DNA of 43,280 nucleotides from an uncultured Prevotella sp. (GTDB lineage Bacteria > Bacteroidota > Bacteroidia > Bacteroidales > Bacteroidaceae). The stretch is taken from contig CAMHLV010000020.1 of assembly GCA_946186115.1 (NCBI GenBank), positions 1 through 43,280 on the forward strand. Reading direction: 5' to 3'. The position numbers and the translations under genes are program-made. Shown piece after piece: positions 1 through 8,670 of this stretch. Under the pieces are notes generated by a model. The model did no database searches and had not been told where the DNA came from. It was given only the letters and a program-made list of their open reading frames with translations. Each line of letters opens with the position of its first letter. The stretch's first letter is position 1.

Positions 1-354
1 GGTCACGACCGTGGTGCAAAGGTAGTGGCAACGGGTTATGCCGACTGTGGCTTCGACGTCGATATGGGACCGCTGTTCCAGACTCCTGCCGAGGCTGCCC
101 GCGAGGCTGTCGAGAACGATGTCCACATCGTCGGTGCCTCTTCGCTGGCTGCCGGTCACAAGACGCTCATTCCGCAGCTCATCGAGGAACTGAAGAAGCT
201 GGGCCGTGAGGACATCATGGTCATTGCCGGTGGCGTCATCCCCGCACAGGACTACGACTTCCTCTACAAGGCTGGTGTCGCTGCCATCTTCGGCCCCGGC
301 ACATCAGTGGCCAAGGCTGCCGTAGAGATGATGAAGATTCTGCTCGACGAGTAA
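1..354 (+). CDS. mutA: Methylmalonyl-CoA mutase large subunit, C-terminal fragment (partial)
   Basis: Only the last 117 residues are in the window; the frame is open from base 1. They form the cobalamin-binding Rossmann domain of the mutase. The fragment opens with [10 protein letters not shown], whose His is the expected lower cobalt ligand (family DxHxxG motif). It continues with [10 protein letters not shown] and VIAGGVIP, the usual B12-loop and ribose-binding segments, and ends at the normal C-terminus. The enzyme interconverts succinyl-CoA and methylmalonyl-CoA in the propionate pathway of Bacteroidota. A clear terminator follows, so it closes its own transcription unit. Family is very likely; the choice of subunit (mutA/scpA rather than a stand-alone corrinoid protein) rests on the characteristic sequence. 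Confidence 0.9.
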   Translation, partial: GHDRGAKVVATGYADCGFDVDMGPLFQTPAEAAREAVENDVHIVGASSLAAGHKTLIPQLIEELKKLGREDIMVIAGGVIPAQDYDFLYKAGVAAIFGPGTSVAKAAVEMMKILLDE

Positions 355-382
355 TCAGTGTAGATTATCTCTGATAATGAAT

Positions 383-429
383 AAGTACGGCTTTCGTAAT
401 TAATACGTTAGTCGTACTTTTCTTTTTTT
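383..429 (+). terminator. Rho-independent terminator after mutA
   Basis: The arms AAGTACGGCT (383-392) and AGTCGTACTT (410-419) pair over 10 bp with one G-U. An inner CGTA/TACG pair can extend the stem. A T-rich run (420-429) follows directly. It separates the mutase gene from the next promoter. Confidence 0.75.
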
Positions 430-442
430 CACAAAAAAGTAG

Positions 443-450
443 TACCTTTG
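443..450 (+). promoter_or_regulatory. Bacteroidota -7 box of the kinase-RapZ operon
   Basis: TACCTTTG matches the TAnnTTTG consensus. The -33 region is only a T-rich stretch. The next ATG in frame is at 460, so the transcript would start only a few bases before the start codon and be leaderless or nearly so. Confidence 0.65.
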
Positions 451-459
451 CACTCAGAT

Positions 460-2022
460 ATGCAAAAACTGTTGGATTTATATAGAAAATGGAGTGGGGC
501 AGAGCCCTGCGAAATTACGAAGCTCCCTGGTGCTGGGAGCAATCGTGAGTATTATCGTTTGACTTCGGCTGATGGGATGACAGTGGTAGGATGTGTTGGC
601 ACCAGTCGTGACGAGAACCATGCATTTGTTTACCTTGCCCGTCATTTTACGAAGCGTAAACTTCCTGTGCCGCAGGTTCTTGCTGTTAGTGACGATGAAC
701 TGCGCTATCTGCAGACTGATTTGGGTAATATCTCACTCTTTGATGCTATACGTGGCGGCCGAGAGGCAGGAGGACGTTATACCTTGAAAGAGCAAGAGTT
801 GTTGAAACGTACTATCAGAGAACTGCCGAATATACAGTTGCGTGGAGCACGTGAACTGGATTTCTCAAATTGCTACCCTCAGCCAGCTTTCGATACATAC
901 AGTGTTCTCTTTGACCTCAACTATTTCAAATACTGTTTCCTGAAGGCAACGGAACTTGATTTCCATGAGCTAAAATTAGAGGCTGATTTCCGCCTGTTGG
1001 CGAAGGACCTTACTGCTGCAGGCGATACACAATGTTTTCTGTATCGTGATTGTCAGGCTCGAAACGTTATGCTGGTGCCTACTACCGATGATGATGCACC
1101 TGATGGTATGACTCCATACTTCATCGACTTTCAAGGTGGTCGCAAAGGTCCATACTATTATGACTTGGCTTCATTCCTGTGGCAGGCTTCTGCAAAATAT
1201 CCCCATAAGTTGCGCCGTGAGCTAGTGTATGAATACTACAATGCTCTGAAGCACTATGTCGAGGTGCCAGCACCACATCATTTTGTATCTCGTTTGTCGC
1301 TGTTTGTACTTTTCCGTACTCTGCAGGTGTTGGGAGCATATGGCTTTCGTGGATATTTTGAGCGCAAACAACATTTCATAGAGTCTATACCGCCAGCCAT
1401 GCAGAACATGCGCGAATTGTTAGACTCCAGCAATTTCCCGTATCCATATCTCACCGACCTTCTTCGGCGTCTGGTTGCCTTGCCACAGTTCAGGCAGATA
1501 GAGACTACAGCATCACGTGCAGATGGTTACAAGACTACTGACAACAACCCTTATAAGCCGCATCCTCAAGACGGCCCTGCCACTTTTTCTAAGTACGATT
1601 CTCAGGGACCTCTGGTTGTCAAGGTTTATAGTTTCTCTTACCGTAAGGGCATCCCCGAAGATGAGAGTGGTAACGGTGGAGGATATGTCTTCGATTGTCG
1701 TTCTACTCACAATCCAGGTCGTTATGAGCCATACAAACAGCTGACAGGACTCGATGAACCTGTTATCCGATTCCTTGAAGACGATGGTGAGATACTCACC
1801 TTCCTTGATTCTGTTTATAAATTGGCCGACGCTCATGTCAGACGCTATATCCAGCGTGGCTTTACTTCACTGATGTTTTCTTTTGGATGTACGGGCGGTC
1901 AGCATCGTTCTGTATATTCTGCTCAGCATTTGGCCGAACATATCCACCGCAAGTTTGGTGTAGAGGTTCGCATTTGTCACCGTGAACAAAATATCACACA
2001 AATATTAGATAGCTTGCAATGA
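460..2022 (+). CDS. Kinase-fold (APH/AmgK-like) protein fused to a RapZ C-terminal domain
   Basis: 520 aa. Residues about 1-330 have the aminoglycoside-phosphotransferase fold: nucleotide loop GAGSNREYYR (24-33), catalytic-loop equivalent YRDCQARN (about 193-200) and metal-binding DFQGG (about 223). Residues about 380-520 are the RapZ C-terminal domain, with FGCTGGQHRS near residue 477; the RapZ N-terminal P-loop domain is absent. APH-fold relatives include the amino-sugar kinase AmgK, and the RapZ C-domain of enterobacteria senses glucosamine-6-phosphate, so a role in amino-sugar metabolism or sensing is plausible but inferred. A TTG at 448 would extend the frame but lies inside the -7 box, so ATG 460 is chosen. 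The next gene overlaps by ATGA. Confidence 0.82.
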   Translation: MQKLLDLYRKWSGAEPCEITKLPGAGSNREYYRLTSADGMTVVGCVGTSRDENHAFVYLARHFTKRKLPVPQVLAVSDDELRYLQTDLGNISLFDAIRGGREAGGRYTLKEQELLKRTIRELPNIQLRGARELDFSNCYPQPAFDTYSVLFDLNYFKYCFLKATELDFHELKLEADFRLLAKDLTAAGDTQCFLYRDCQARNVMLVPTTDDDAPDGMTPYFIDFQGGRKGPYYYDLASFLWQASAKYPHKLRRELVYEYYNALKHYVEVPAPHHFVSRLSLFVLFRTLQVLGAYGFRGYFERKQHFIESIPPAMQNMRELLDSSNFPYPYLTDLLRRLVALPQFRQIETTASRADGYKTTDNNPYKPHPQDGPATFSKYDSQGPLVVKVYSFSYRKGIPEDESGNGGGYVFDCRSTHNPGRYEPYKQLTGLDEPVIRFLEDDGEILTFLDSVYKLADAHVRRYIQRGFTSLMFSFGCTGGQHRSVYSAQHLAEHIHRKFGVEVRICHREQNITQILDSLQ

Positions 2023-3026
2023 AGATGAATATGAAGCATTGGGTGGCCGATATTATTGGCCAGAAGAAGGTTACGGCAGTGCCAGTGATGACTCATCCAG
2101 GCATTGAGTTGAATGGAAATACAGTTTCACAGGCAGTAAGCAACGGAGTAATGCATGCTGAAGCTGTGATACGACTTGCTGATAAATATAAGTGTGCTGC
2201 AGCGTGTACTATTATGGATCTTACTACTGAGGCAGAAGCTTTTGGAGCCAAAATCGCCTTTAGCGACGATGCTGTTCCGGCAGTTGAAGGACGCTTGTTG
2301 CCAGATGCTGATAGTATTTACCGTCTGCAGGTCCCTTCATTAAATGCTGGGCGTATTCCTGCTTATCTGAAGGCCAATCTCTTAGCAGCCAGAGCCATTG
2401 ACGACCGTCCTGTATTCGGAGGATGTATCGGTCCGTTCTCTTTAGCTGGTCGTTTGTATGACATGTCGGAAATAATGGTACTTATCTATGAACAACCGGA
2501 AGCTGCCCATGCTTTGTTGGACAAATGTAGTTCTTTCATTGAGAAATATTGTCTGGCACTGAAAGCAACAGGAGCCAATGGAGTCGTGATGGCTGAACCA
2601 GCTGCAGGACTACTGTCAAACGACGACTGCTTGGAGTTCTCATCCCAATATGTGAAGCGCATTGTAGAACATGTGCAGGACGATGAGTTTATTGTTGTCC
2701 TTCATAATTGCGGTAATACTGGTCATTGTACAAAGGCTATGGTGGCCACAGGAGCTGCTGCCTATCATTTCGGAAATAAGTGTCGCATGGAAGATGTTAT
2801 CCTCGACGTTCCGCCTACTGCTTTGGCAATGGGAAATATTGATCCTGTCAGTATTTTCAAGGATGGTACCGTTGAGCAGATGCGTAGTTCTGTGCTTAAC
2901 CTGTTGGAGAGTATGAGTAACTATCCGAATTTTGTGCTTTCCAGTGGTTGCGATACTCCTCCACATACCCCAATGTCAAATATTGATGCTTTCTTTGAAG
3001 CCTTAAACGAATACAATAATAGGTGA
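2019..3026 (+). CDS. URO-D/MtaA-family corrinoid methyltransferase
   Basis: 335 aa, a single uroporphyrinogen-decarboxylase-fold barrel. Two elements match the zinc site of methylcobamide:thiol methyltransferases (MtaA/MtbA type) rather than true haem-pathway HemE: HNCG (around residue 230) and SSGCDTPP near the C-terminus, giving an HxC...C ligand set. The N-terminal VPVMTHPGIELNG and the CIGPFSLAGRL segment also fit that family. It would move a methyl group between a corrinoid protein and a thiol. It starts in an ATGA overlap with the kinase-RapZ gene and overlaps the MetH-activation gene by GTGA, so all are co-translated. Methyl donor and acceptor are unknown. Confidence 0.8.
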   Translation: MKMNMKHWVADIIGQKKVTAVPVMTHPGIELNGNTVSQAVSNGVMHAEAVIRLADKYKCAAACTIMDLTTEAEAFGAKIAFSDDAVPAVEGRLLPDADSIYRLQVPSLNAGRIPAYLKANLLAARAIDDRPVFGGCIGPFSLAGRLYDMSEIMVLIYEQPEAAHALLDKCSSFIEKYCLALKATGANGVVMAEPAAGLLSNDDCLEFSSQYVKRIVEHVQDDEFIVVLHNCGNTGHCTKAMVATGAAAYHFGNKCRMEDVILDVPPTALAMGNIDPVSIFKDGTVEQMRSSVLNLLESMSNYPNFVLSSGCDTPPHTPMSNIDAFFEALNEYNNR

Positions 3027-3703
3027 ACTGTTACACACTGACATATAGCGACTTGGGAATTTCGGAAACTGATGTTTACGAACAGATGGGATATCAAGGA
3101 CAGTCCCCCGATGATGCTGTTGTTCAGGAAACACAGAACTTGATAGCTGATGTTCGAAATTGGCTTAAGGCAAAATTCTGTTTTTTTGTCACTAATCAGT
3201 TGCCCTCACTTGATATGGGACAGATAATTCTCCGTCAACTGCGTGGTAGTGAGGCCTATGCCTGCTTCATAGCCACCAGTGGTACAGAGTTTGAAGAGTG
3301 GATGCATCTGCTTAAAAGAGAGGGTGACATGGTGCGTGTGTTTATTGCTGATGCTTTAGGGAGTGTAATAGCAGAGAAAACTGCTGATTGCATGGAACAG
3401 CATCTGCAGGCATCTATCGAGAAACTAGGATGGCGTCATACCAATCGTTTCTCACCTGGATATTGTGGCTGGCACGTGTCGCAGCAGCAATTGCTCTTTC
3501 CCTTGTTTGATGGTCAAACCTGTGGTGTCACTCTTACTGATTCATCACTTATGGTGCCCATCAAGTCGGTAAGTGGAATAATTGGTGTAGGTAAAGAGGT
3601 GCGCAGACTCGACTATACTTGTGGCCTGTGCGACTTTAAACAATGTTATAAGCGAAAACATAAAGTTAGTATTACATTACCAGATAACAATGAAAAAGAA
3701 TAG
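3023..3703 (+). CDS. Stand-alone methionine synthase (MetH) reactivation-domain protein
   Basis: 226 aa. The central RFSPGYCGWH (about residues 142-151) is the AdoMet-binding RxxPGY signature of the B12-dependent methionine synthase activation domain, normally the C-terminal part of MetH. Here it is a separate protein with an N-terminal helical extension and a Cys-rich tail (TCGLCDFKQC). Stand-alone versions are known in organisms whose MetH lacks the domain (Thermotoga maritima is an example); they reductively remethylate cob(II)alamin. Next to an MtaA-like gene it could serve either MetH or another corrinoid protein. The GTG start overlaps the upstream stop. Confidence 0.82.
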   Translation: MNCYTLTYSDLGISETDVYEQMGYQGQSPDDAVVQETQNLIADVRNWLKAKFCFFVTNQLPSLDMGQIILRQLRGSEAYACFIATSGTEFEEWMHLLKREGDMVRVFIADALGSVIAEKTADCMEQHLQASIEKLGWRHTNRFSPGYCGWHVSQQQLLFPLFDGQTCGVTLTDSSLMVPIKSVSGIIGVGKEVRRLDYTCGLCDFKQCYKRKHKVSITLPDNNEKE

Positions 3704-4139
3704 AAAGAAAATTATTGTAGCTGTCGTTGTCATTATAGTTGCTGTTCTGTTGATTATTATGGCACTTACCAACCCTGGAAAGGACGAGCATTACCAGGCT
3801 GTTAAGGATGGTGTGACAGTGGTGATAAAAAATGAGATAAAAGATTTCCCGTTACCTGAAAGTATTACCAATGCTGGTCTTACTGCTGCTATGGGTTTCA
3901 TGGACGACTATCTTGACAGGAAGATGGTTGTGAAAGACTACGTTGTCTTCAGTCTTGGTCTTGTTACCTACAAGGGACAGCAGTTGCCTATTTCTGTAGG
4001 TGTGTTCAACAATGTCTTTCTTACGGCTGGTTATGAAGAACTTGAGAAGGTTGCCAAGAGCCCAGAGGTACTTGAGTTGATAAACATTAACGATGTAAAG
4101 GCATTGATTGATAGCTATATCAAGCGGAACCAAGAGTGA
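3690..4139 (+). CDS. Small membrane-anchored protein (DUF4359-like)
   Basis: 149 aa from ATG 3690. The frame is open further upstream, but that part is out of frame with and inside the MetH-activation gene. Residues 1-6 are basic, 7-25 form one very hydrophobic helix (VAVVVIIVAVLLIIMAL), followed by TNPGKDEHYQ, a pattern I associate with DUF4359 proteins. The rest is a soluble periplasmic-side domain with no catalytic motif I recognise. It overlaps the upstream gene by 14 nt and converges on recQ with a 20-nt tail overlap, so the two opposing transcripts must overlap. Confidence 0.65.
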   Translation: MKKNRKKIIVAVVVIIVAVLLIIMALTNPGKDEHYQAVKDGVTVVIKNEIKDFPLPESITNAGLTAAMGFMDDYLDRKMVVKDYVVFSLGLVTYKGQQLPISVGVFNNVFLTAGYEELEKVAKSPEVLELININDVKALIDSYIKRNQE

Positions 4140-6081
4140 TGAATCCGTCTGTTTGAGAAATGAGTTCCTCCTGGATGAGGTTGCTTAATGCTGCTTTGAG
4201 TTCTTCGGGAGGTAGTGACAGCCGATATAATTCTCCGATGTGGTGATGTTTCCGATCGGCAAGCAATCCGAGAATTTGTTGGCATGCATCACGTTGACCT
4301 TCGGCAGTGACCATCTTTCCATCTTCTTGAAGACAAACGTCACATTGACCGCAGTTGTTTTCAGTGTGCTCGCCGAAATATTCCAGCAACAGGCGTGACC
4401 GGCACGTGTCGTTTGACTGGGCATAGTGCATTATAGCCTCTATTCTTTGCTTGTATTGGCTTAGTCTGTCCTCATAGATTTCTTGTGGTATTCTTATGTG
4501 TTTTGCTTCTTCACGTCGCTGCCGATATTTGATATAAGGAACCTGTTTGCGAGGAATAAAGCTAATTAATTTGTGTTCTGATAGTGACTTCAGTGTTTCA
4601 TATGCTTGCTCCTGAGTAAGACCTGCTTGTTTGGCTATTATACTTTCATCTATGAAACCGTAGTCGGCAAAGAGTCCGCCATAGTTGCGTAGCAGACTAG
4701 TAATAACGCTCTCTTCATTGGGAGTGACCTGCTGAAGTCGGTATAGATCGTCGCGCCCAACCAGAAAGTGCACACGAGCCTGATTGTCTGCCTCTTCGTC
4801 GTAGTCCAGATATCCTGCTCTCTCCAGTATTTTCAATGCTGAGTTCACCCTGATAGGGAAGTGGTGGAAGCGCAGACAAAATTCATCCATGTGAAATTCT
4901 CGGGAGATGCCAAATCCGTCGCCAGTAGCTATTTGATAATAATATGCCAGATGTTCGTAAACCTGTTTGATATAATCCTTGGGCGGGAATGTGTCATCTA
5001 TGCGTTTTGCCAGTTTACCGCCATCAGCTCTGTTGTATAGGAGTATTGCCTTTGCAGGGAGTCCATCGCGTCCTGCACGCCCCGCCTCTTGAAAATAAGC
5101 CTCGAGAGAGTCTGGGCAGTCGTAATGTAATACCAGTCTTACGTCAGGCTTGTCGATACCCATTCCAAAGGCGTTAGTAGCCACCATTATTCTTATACGG
5201 TCGTGCTGCCAGTCGCGCTGTCGGCTGTCTTTGTCGGCATTATCCAGTCCTGCATGGTAGAAAGTTGAACTTAGTCCTGCTTCATTCAGATGCTCTGATA
5301 TTTCGCGTGTTCGTTGCCGACTGCGCACATAAACTATTGCAGTCCCTTTCTCCTCTTGTAGTAGAGCCAATAGCTGTCTGTCCTTGTCTGGAGTGTTCTG
5401 TACAAGGTATGAAAGGTTTTTTCGCTCGAAACTCATACGGAAAATGTTGAAAGTAGTATCATTTCCGCATGCTTGTTCCGTACTTGTGGCATTCCCTAGT
5501 CTCTTTACGATATCATCGACTACGCGTGGCGTAGCCGTTGCTGTTAGGGCAAGTACAGGAACGTTGGGATGAATGTTGCGTATGTTGGCTATTTCCAAGT
5601 ATGCCGGTCTGAAGTCATAGCCCCATTGGGATATACAATGTGCCTCGTCAACGGTGATAAACGACACCTTCATATGAGACAGCTTTTTCTGAAAGAGTTG
5701 GCTGTTAAGTCGCTCTGGTGATACATAGAGCAACTTAACACCTCCGAGGATGCAGTTTTCAAGTATTCTTAGTATATCATCGTGCTGCAGTCCACTGTAT
5801 ATCGCCTCGGCGCGTATGCCAACCTTGCGCAGATGACTAACCTGGTCTTTCATCAGCGCTATTAGTGGAGTTATTACGATGCATACACCTTCCATTGCCA
5901 TAGCAGGCACTTGGAAAGTGATACTTTTGCCTCCTCCTGTGGGCATCAGTCCCAGTGTGTCGTGACCGCTGGTTATCGATTCAATGATATCTCGCTGAAT
6001 ACTGCGAAATTCATCGTAGCCCCAATACTTTTTAAGTAAATGAGAAAAGAGATTTCCCATTTCTCTTTTTTCATTTCTCAT
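4120..6081 (-). CDS. recQ: RecQ-type ATP-dependent DNA helicase
   Basis: 653 aa, superfamily 2. Walker A MPTGGGKS (residues about 46-53), VDEAHCISQWGYDFRP (144 on: DEAH box plus the RecQ aromatic loop), TATATP and the motif VI segment FQEAGRAGRDG are present. The RecQ zinc cluster CRSRLLLEYF...CGQCDVC lies unusually late (about 555-580), after a long winged-helix-like segment. No recognisable HRDC domain follows, only about 75 residues. It unwinds DNA during recombinational repair. The ATG forms an ATGA overlap with recJ; an internal ATG seven codons in is an alternative start. The first codons derive from a TTTCTCA-type heptamer repeat. Confidence 0.93.
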   Translation of the reverse strand: MRNEKREMGNLFSHLLKKYWGYDEFRSIQRDIIESITSGHDTLGLMPTGGGKSITFQVPAMAMEGVCIVITPLIALMKDQVSHLRKVGIRAEAIYSGLQHDDILRILENCILGGVKLLYVSPERLNSQLFQKKLSHMKVSFITVDEAHCISQWGYDFRPAYLEIANIRNIHPNVPVLALTATATPRVVDDIVKRLGNATSTEQACGNDTTFNIFRMSFERKNLSYLVQNTPDKDRQLLALLQEEKGTAIVYVRSRQRTREISEHLNEAGLSSTFYHAGLDNADKDSRQRDWQHDRIRIMVATNAFGMGIDKPDVRLVLHYDCPDSLEAYFQEAGRAGRDGLPAKAILLYNRADGGKLAKRIDDTFPPKDYIKQVYEHLAYYYQIATGDGFGISREFHMDEFCLRFHHFPIRVNSALKILERAGYLDYDEEADNQARVHFLVGRDDLYRLQQVTPNEESVITSLLRNYGGLFADYGFIDESIIAKQAGLTQEQAYETLKSLSEHKLISFIPRKQVPYIKYRQRREEAKHIRIPQEIYEDRLSQYKQRIEAIMHYAQSNDTCRSRLLLEYFGEHTENNCGQCDVCLQEDGKMVTAEGQRDACQQILGLLADRKHHHIGELYRLSLPPEELKAALSNLIQEELISQTDGFITLGSA

Positions 6082-6087
6082 TCCTCA
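6053..6087 (-). repeat. Heptamer tandem repeat at the recJ/recQ junction
   Basis: Five consecutive 7-nt units read on the plus strand as TTTCCCA, TTTCTCT, TTTTTCA, TTTCTCA, TTCCTCA. On the coding (minus) strand the consensus is TGAGAAA. The recJ stop TGA is the first three bases of one unit, and the recQ start lies in the same unit boundary. The same heptamer family occurs inside the batB-batC fusion. Confidence 0.8.
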
Positions 6088-7805
6088 TTTACCGAAGGCA
6101 TGATGTCCTCTATCTGTAGTTGTACCTCGCCTCGCTTGTAAGTATTCTCTTCGATGGTGTAAACTATGTCGAACGAGCGTTTCGATTTGATGTACCGTGC
6201 TGCCGCACTCTGCCCGAAAGCAATACCGTTCATTACCACAGCCGATTTAGAATCAACAAGTTCGAGTTTTATATGCTCTTGATGGCGACCCACAACCTTC
6301 GATGTGCCATAGTCATAGACGTTGCGCGTCAGGAAAAGCGGTTTCTCGTTGCCTGGACCATGGGGAGCTAACTTCTTCAGCTCGTTGAGGAGTCGCTTGT
6401 TGATGTTATGGAAATCAAGTTCCATATCTATGTCAAGAGTCTGCTGAGTCTGTTCTGGCATTATGTGCCCTTCCACATACTCCTGGAATCTGCGCCTGAA
6501 CTCAGGGATGTTGTCCTGTTTGAGTGTCAGTCCCACAGCGTATGTGTGGCCGCCGAAGTTCTCCAGCAAGTCTCGGCATGACTTTATTGCTTCGTAGATG
6601 TCGAATCCGGCTACTGAACGAGCGGAACCAGAAGCAACCCCATTGATAATGGTTAAGACTACCGTTGGACGGAAGTATAACTCAGTCAGTCGTGATGCTA
6701 CAATTCCGACCACTCCTTTCTTCCAACCTTCATCGTAGAGAACAATCGATTTCTGGTGTTGCTGACTTTCCAATCTGGCCACAATTTCGTTAGCCTCCTC
6801 TGTCATCTGCTTGTCAACGTCGCGTCGCTGATCGTTATATTCATTGATGCGCGTTGCCTCCATCAATGCTCTTTTCAGATCTTTCTCCACCAGCAGAGTC
6901 ACCGTTTCCGTACCGTTCTGCATGCGTCCCGAGGCATTTATGCGAGGTCCGATCTTGAACATTATATCACTCATCGTGAGCTCTCTGCCTGTCAGCCCGC
7001 ATATCTCGATAATGGCTTTTAGACCAATAGAAGGACTCTGGTTGAGTTGCTTTAGTCCGTGAAAGGCAAGTGTTCGGTTCTCACCTTCTATGGGTACAAG
7101 GTCGGCTGCGATGCTCAATGCGCAGAAATCCAATAGGGGAATGAGACGAGAAAAAGGAATGCCGTTGTTCTTTGCAAAAGCCTGCATCAGCTTGAATCCT
7201 ACTCCGCATCCCGAGAGGTGTTTAAAGGGATAGGTAGAGTCTTCTCGCTTAGGGTTGAGGATTGCTACTGCAGGAGGCATCACCTCGTCTGGGACGTGGT
7301 GATCGCAGATGATAAAGTCAATGCCTAACTGCTTGGCATAAGCTATCTCCTCGATGGCTTTTATTCCGCAGTCGAGCACGATGATTAGTTTCACACCTGT
7401 TTCTGCCGCGTAGTCTATTCCCTTGTGGCTTACACCATATCCCTCCTCATAGCGGTCAGGAATATAGTACTCCATGTTGGAATAGAATTGCTGCAGGAAC
7501 TTGTATACCAAAGCTACCGCCGTACAACCATCCACGTCGTAGTCGCCATACACCATGATACGCTCCTTGCGTCCCATAGCATCGTTCAAGCGGTCAACGG
7601 CTACGTCCATGTCGTTCATCAGAAAAGGATCAATCAGCTCGTTAAGCATTGGGCGAAAGAACCTCTTTGCAGCACTCTCCGTCTTTATGCCTCGCTGAAT
7701 GAGCAGCGTGGCGAGCGTGGGGCTCATGCCAATCTTCTCAGCCAACTCGTCAGCCGCTTGCAGTCTCTCTGATGTAGGTGGTTCGTAATTCCATTTAAAT
7801 TGCAT
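6078..7805 (-). CDS. recJ: Single-stranded-DNA-specific exonuclease RecJ
   Basis: 575 aa, normal family length. DHH-superfamily motifs are intact: GDYDVDG (87-93), LDCGIKA, DHHVPDE (168-174) and GPRINASGRM in the DHHA1-linked region. The C-terminal OB-like domain ends in the usual place. RecJ degrades 5'-ended single strands for recombination and mismatch/base-excision repair, often with RecQ, and here the two genes overlap by 4 nt. A -7 box at 7881-7888 on the same strand gives a leader of roughly 70 nt. Confidence 0.95.
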   Translation of the reverse strand: MQFKWNYEPPTSERLQAADELAEKIGMSPTLATLLIQRGIKTESAAKRFFRPMLNELIDPFLMNDMDVAVDRLNDAMGRKERIMVYGDYDVDGCTAVALVYKFLQQFYSNMEYYIPDRYEEGYGVSHKGIDYAAETGVKLIIVLDCGIKAIEEIAYAKQLGIDFIICDHHVPDEVMPPAVAILNPKREDSTYPFKHLSGCGVGFKLMQAFAKNNGIPFSRLIPLLDFCALSIAADLVPIEGENRTLAFHGLKQLNQSPSIGLKAIIEICGLTGRELTMSDIMFKIGPRINASGRMQNGTETVTLLVEKDLKRALMEATRINEYNDQRRDVDKQMTEEANEIVARLESQQHQKSIVLYDEGWKKGVVGIVASRLTELYFRPTVVLTIINGVASGSARSVAGFDIYEAIKSCRDLLENFGGHTYAVGLTLKQDNIPEFRRRFQEYVEGHIMPEQTQQTLDIDMELDFHNINKRLLNELKKLAPHGPGNEKPLFLTRNVYDYGTSKVVGRHQEHIKLELVDSKSAVVMNGIAFGQSAAARYIKSKRSFDIVYTIEENTYKRGEVQLQIEDIMPSVNEE

Positions 7806-7880
7806 TTATATTAGTTTTTTTGTTTCTTTCGTCTCAATATGTATCGTTAGCAGTACGGACGGTATACATACAATACGCGA

Positions 7881-7888
7881 CAAAGTTA
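7881..7888 (-). promoter_or_regulatory. -7 box of recJ-recQ
   Basis: The minus strand reads TAACTTTG, matching TAnnTTTG, about 75 nt before the recJ ATG. No clear -33 TTTG was assigned. Confidence 0.5.
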
Positions 7889-7989
7889 CAAAAAAAAATA
7901 AGAAAGTGTCATATTTTGTGGGAAAATTAACAGATATTCCGTTTTTTTTACCCATTTGCTTGTAGGACAATTGGTTGTTTTTCGTGTTG

Positions 7990-8628
7990 TTATTTGCGGT
8001 TGTCTATATATTCGTATCCTGTCGAGTATTGCTCGTGAGGGAATATAAACATCTGGTCGCTTATCCCGCCAGTCTTGAAGTTGCTTATCTTGATAGTGGT
8101 GTGGAAGATGCCTAATTTGATACGCACATTGACGGGGTAGTGGTTTTTGCGGTCGAGTAATACTCGGGCTTCTTTAATGCCTTTTACACCGTTTTTTGCC
8201 TTGAGGGTGATGAAATATCCGCCCTCTTTTTTGGCTTCTTTTATTCTATACGTGTAGTTTTCTGGTTGGAACTTGAACTTCGTGGCATATTTATCCCGTT
8301 CGTCAGAGTGGGCGCTGTAAATCGTTATTGTTTTCTTCTTGCGCTCCAGACGGTAATAAGTTATGTCGTCGTTCCATGCAATGTATCGTTCGTCGATGAA
8401 CTTGCTTTTCTTCTGTTTTGTCCATATCGTACCTTCGGTTTTGTAGATGCCGATAATGTTGACGGCATAGTGTAGCTGTGAGCCCTGTGGACCATATACC
8501 ATGTTGTAGGCCTCCATAAACATACGTCGTGCTTGACGGGCGTTAGGGGTTTCGTGCTCCTGACTGACTGCAGGCGTGCATATAAGTGTTAACAGTGTGA
8601 TAACCAGTATGATGTACTTATTCTTCAT
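7990..8628 (-). CDS. LolA-like periplasmic protein
   Basis: 212 aa with a clear Sec signal peptide (basic start, hydrophobic residues 5-18, cleavage near AVSQ-E). The mature part is beta-rich with lysine/aromatic alternation, containing a LolA-like series from GTIWTKQKKSKF through YYRL to KEARVLLDRKNHYPVNVRI. LolA carries lipoproteins across the periplasm to the outer membrane; Bacteroidales have several divergent LolA-like proteins, and this looks like one of them. It follows the AddB-like gene by 42 nt on the same strand, so they may be co-transcribed. Family moderately sure, actual cargo unknown. Confidence 0.65.
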   Translation of the reverse strand: MKNKYIILVITLLTLICTPAVSQEHETPNARQARRMFMEAYNMVYGPQGSQLHYAVNIIGIYKTEGTIWTKQKKSKFIDERYIAWNDDITYYRLERKKKTITIYSAHSDERDKYATKFKFQPENYTYRIKEAKKEGGYFITLKAKNGVKGIKEARVLLDRKNHYPVNVRIKLGIFHTTIKISNFKTGGISDQMFIFPHEQYSTGYEYIDNRK

Positions 8629-8670
8629 TCTTTTTGTTTAATATATTTTTTTGTTTGAAAATATAGGGTG

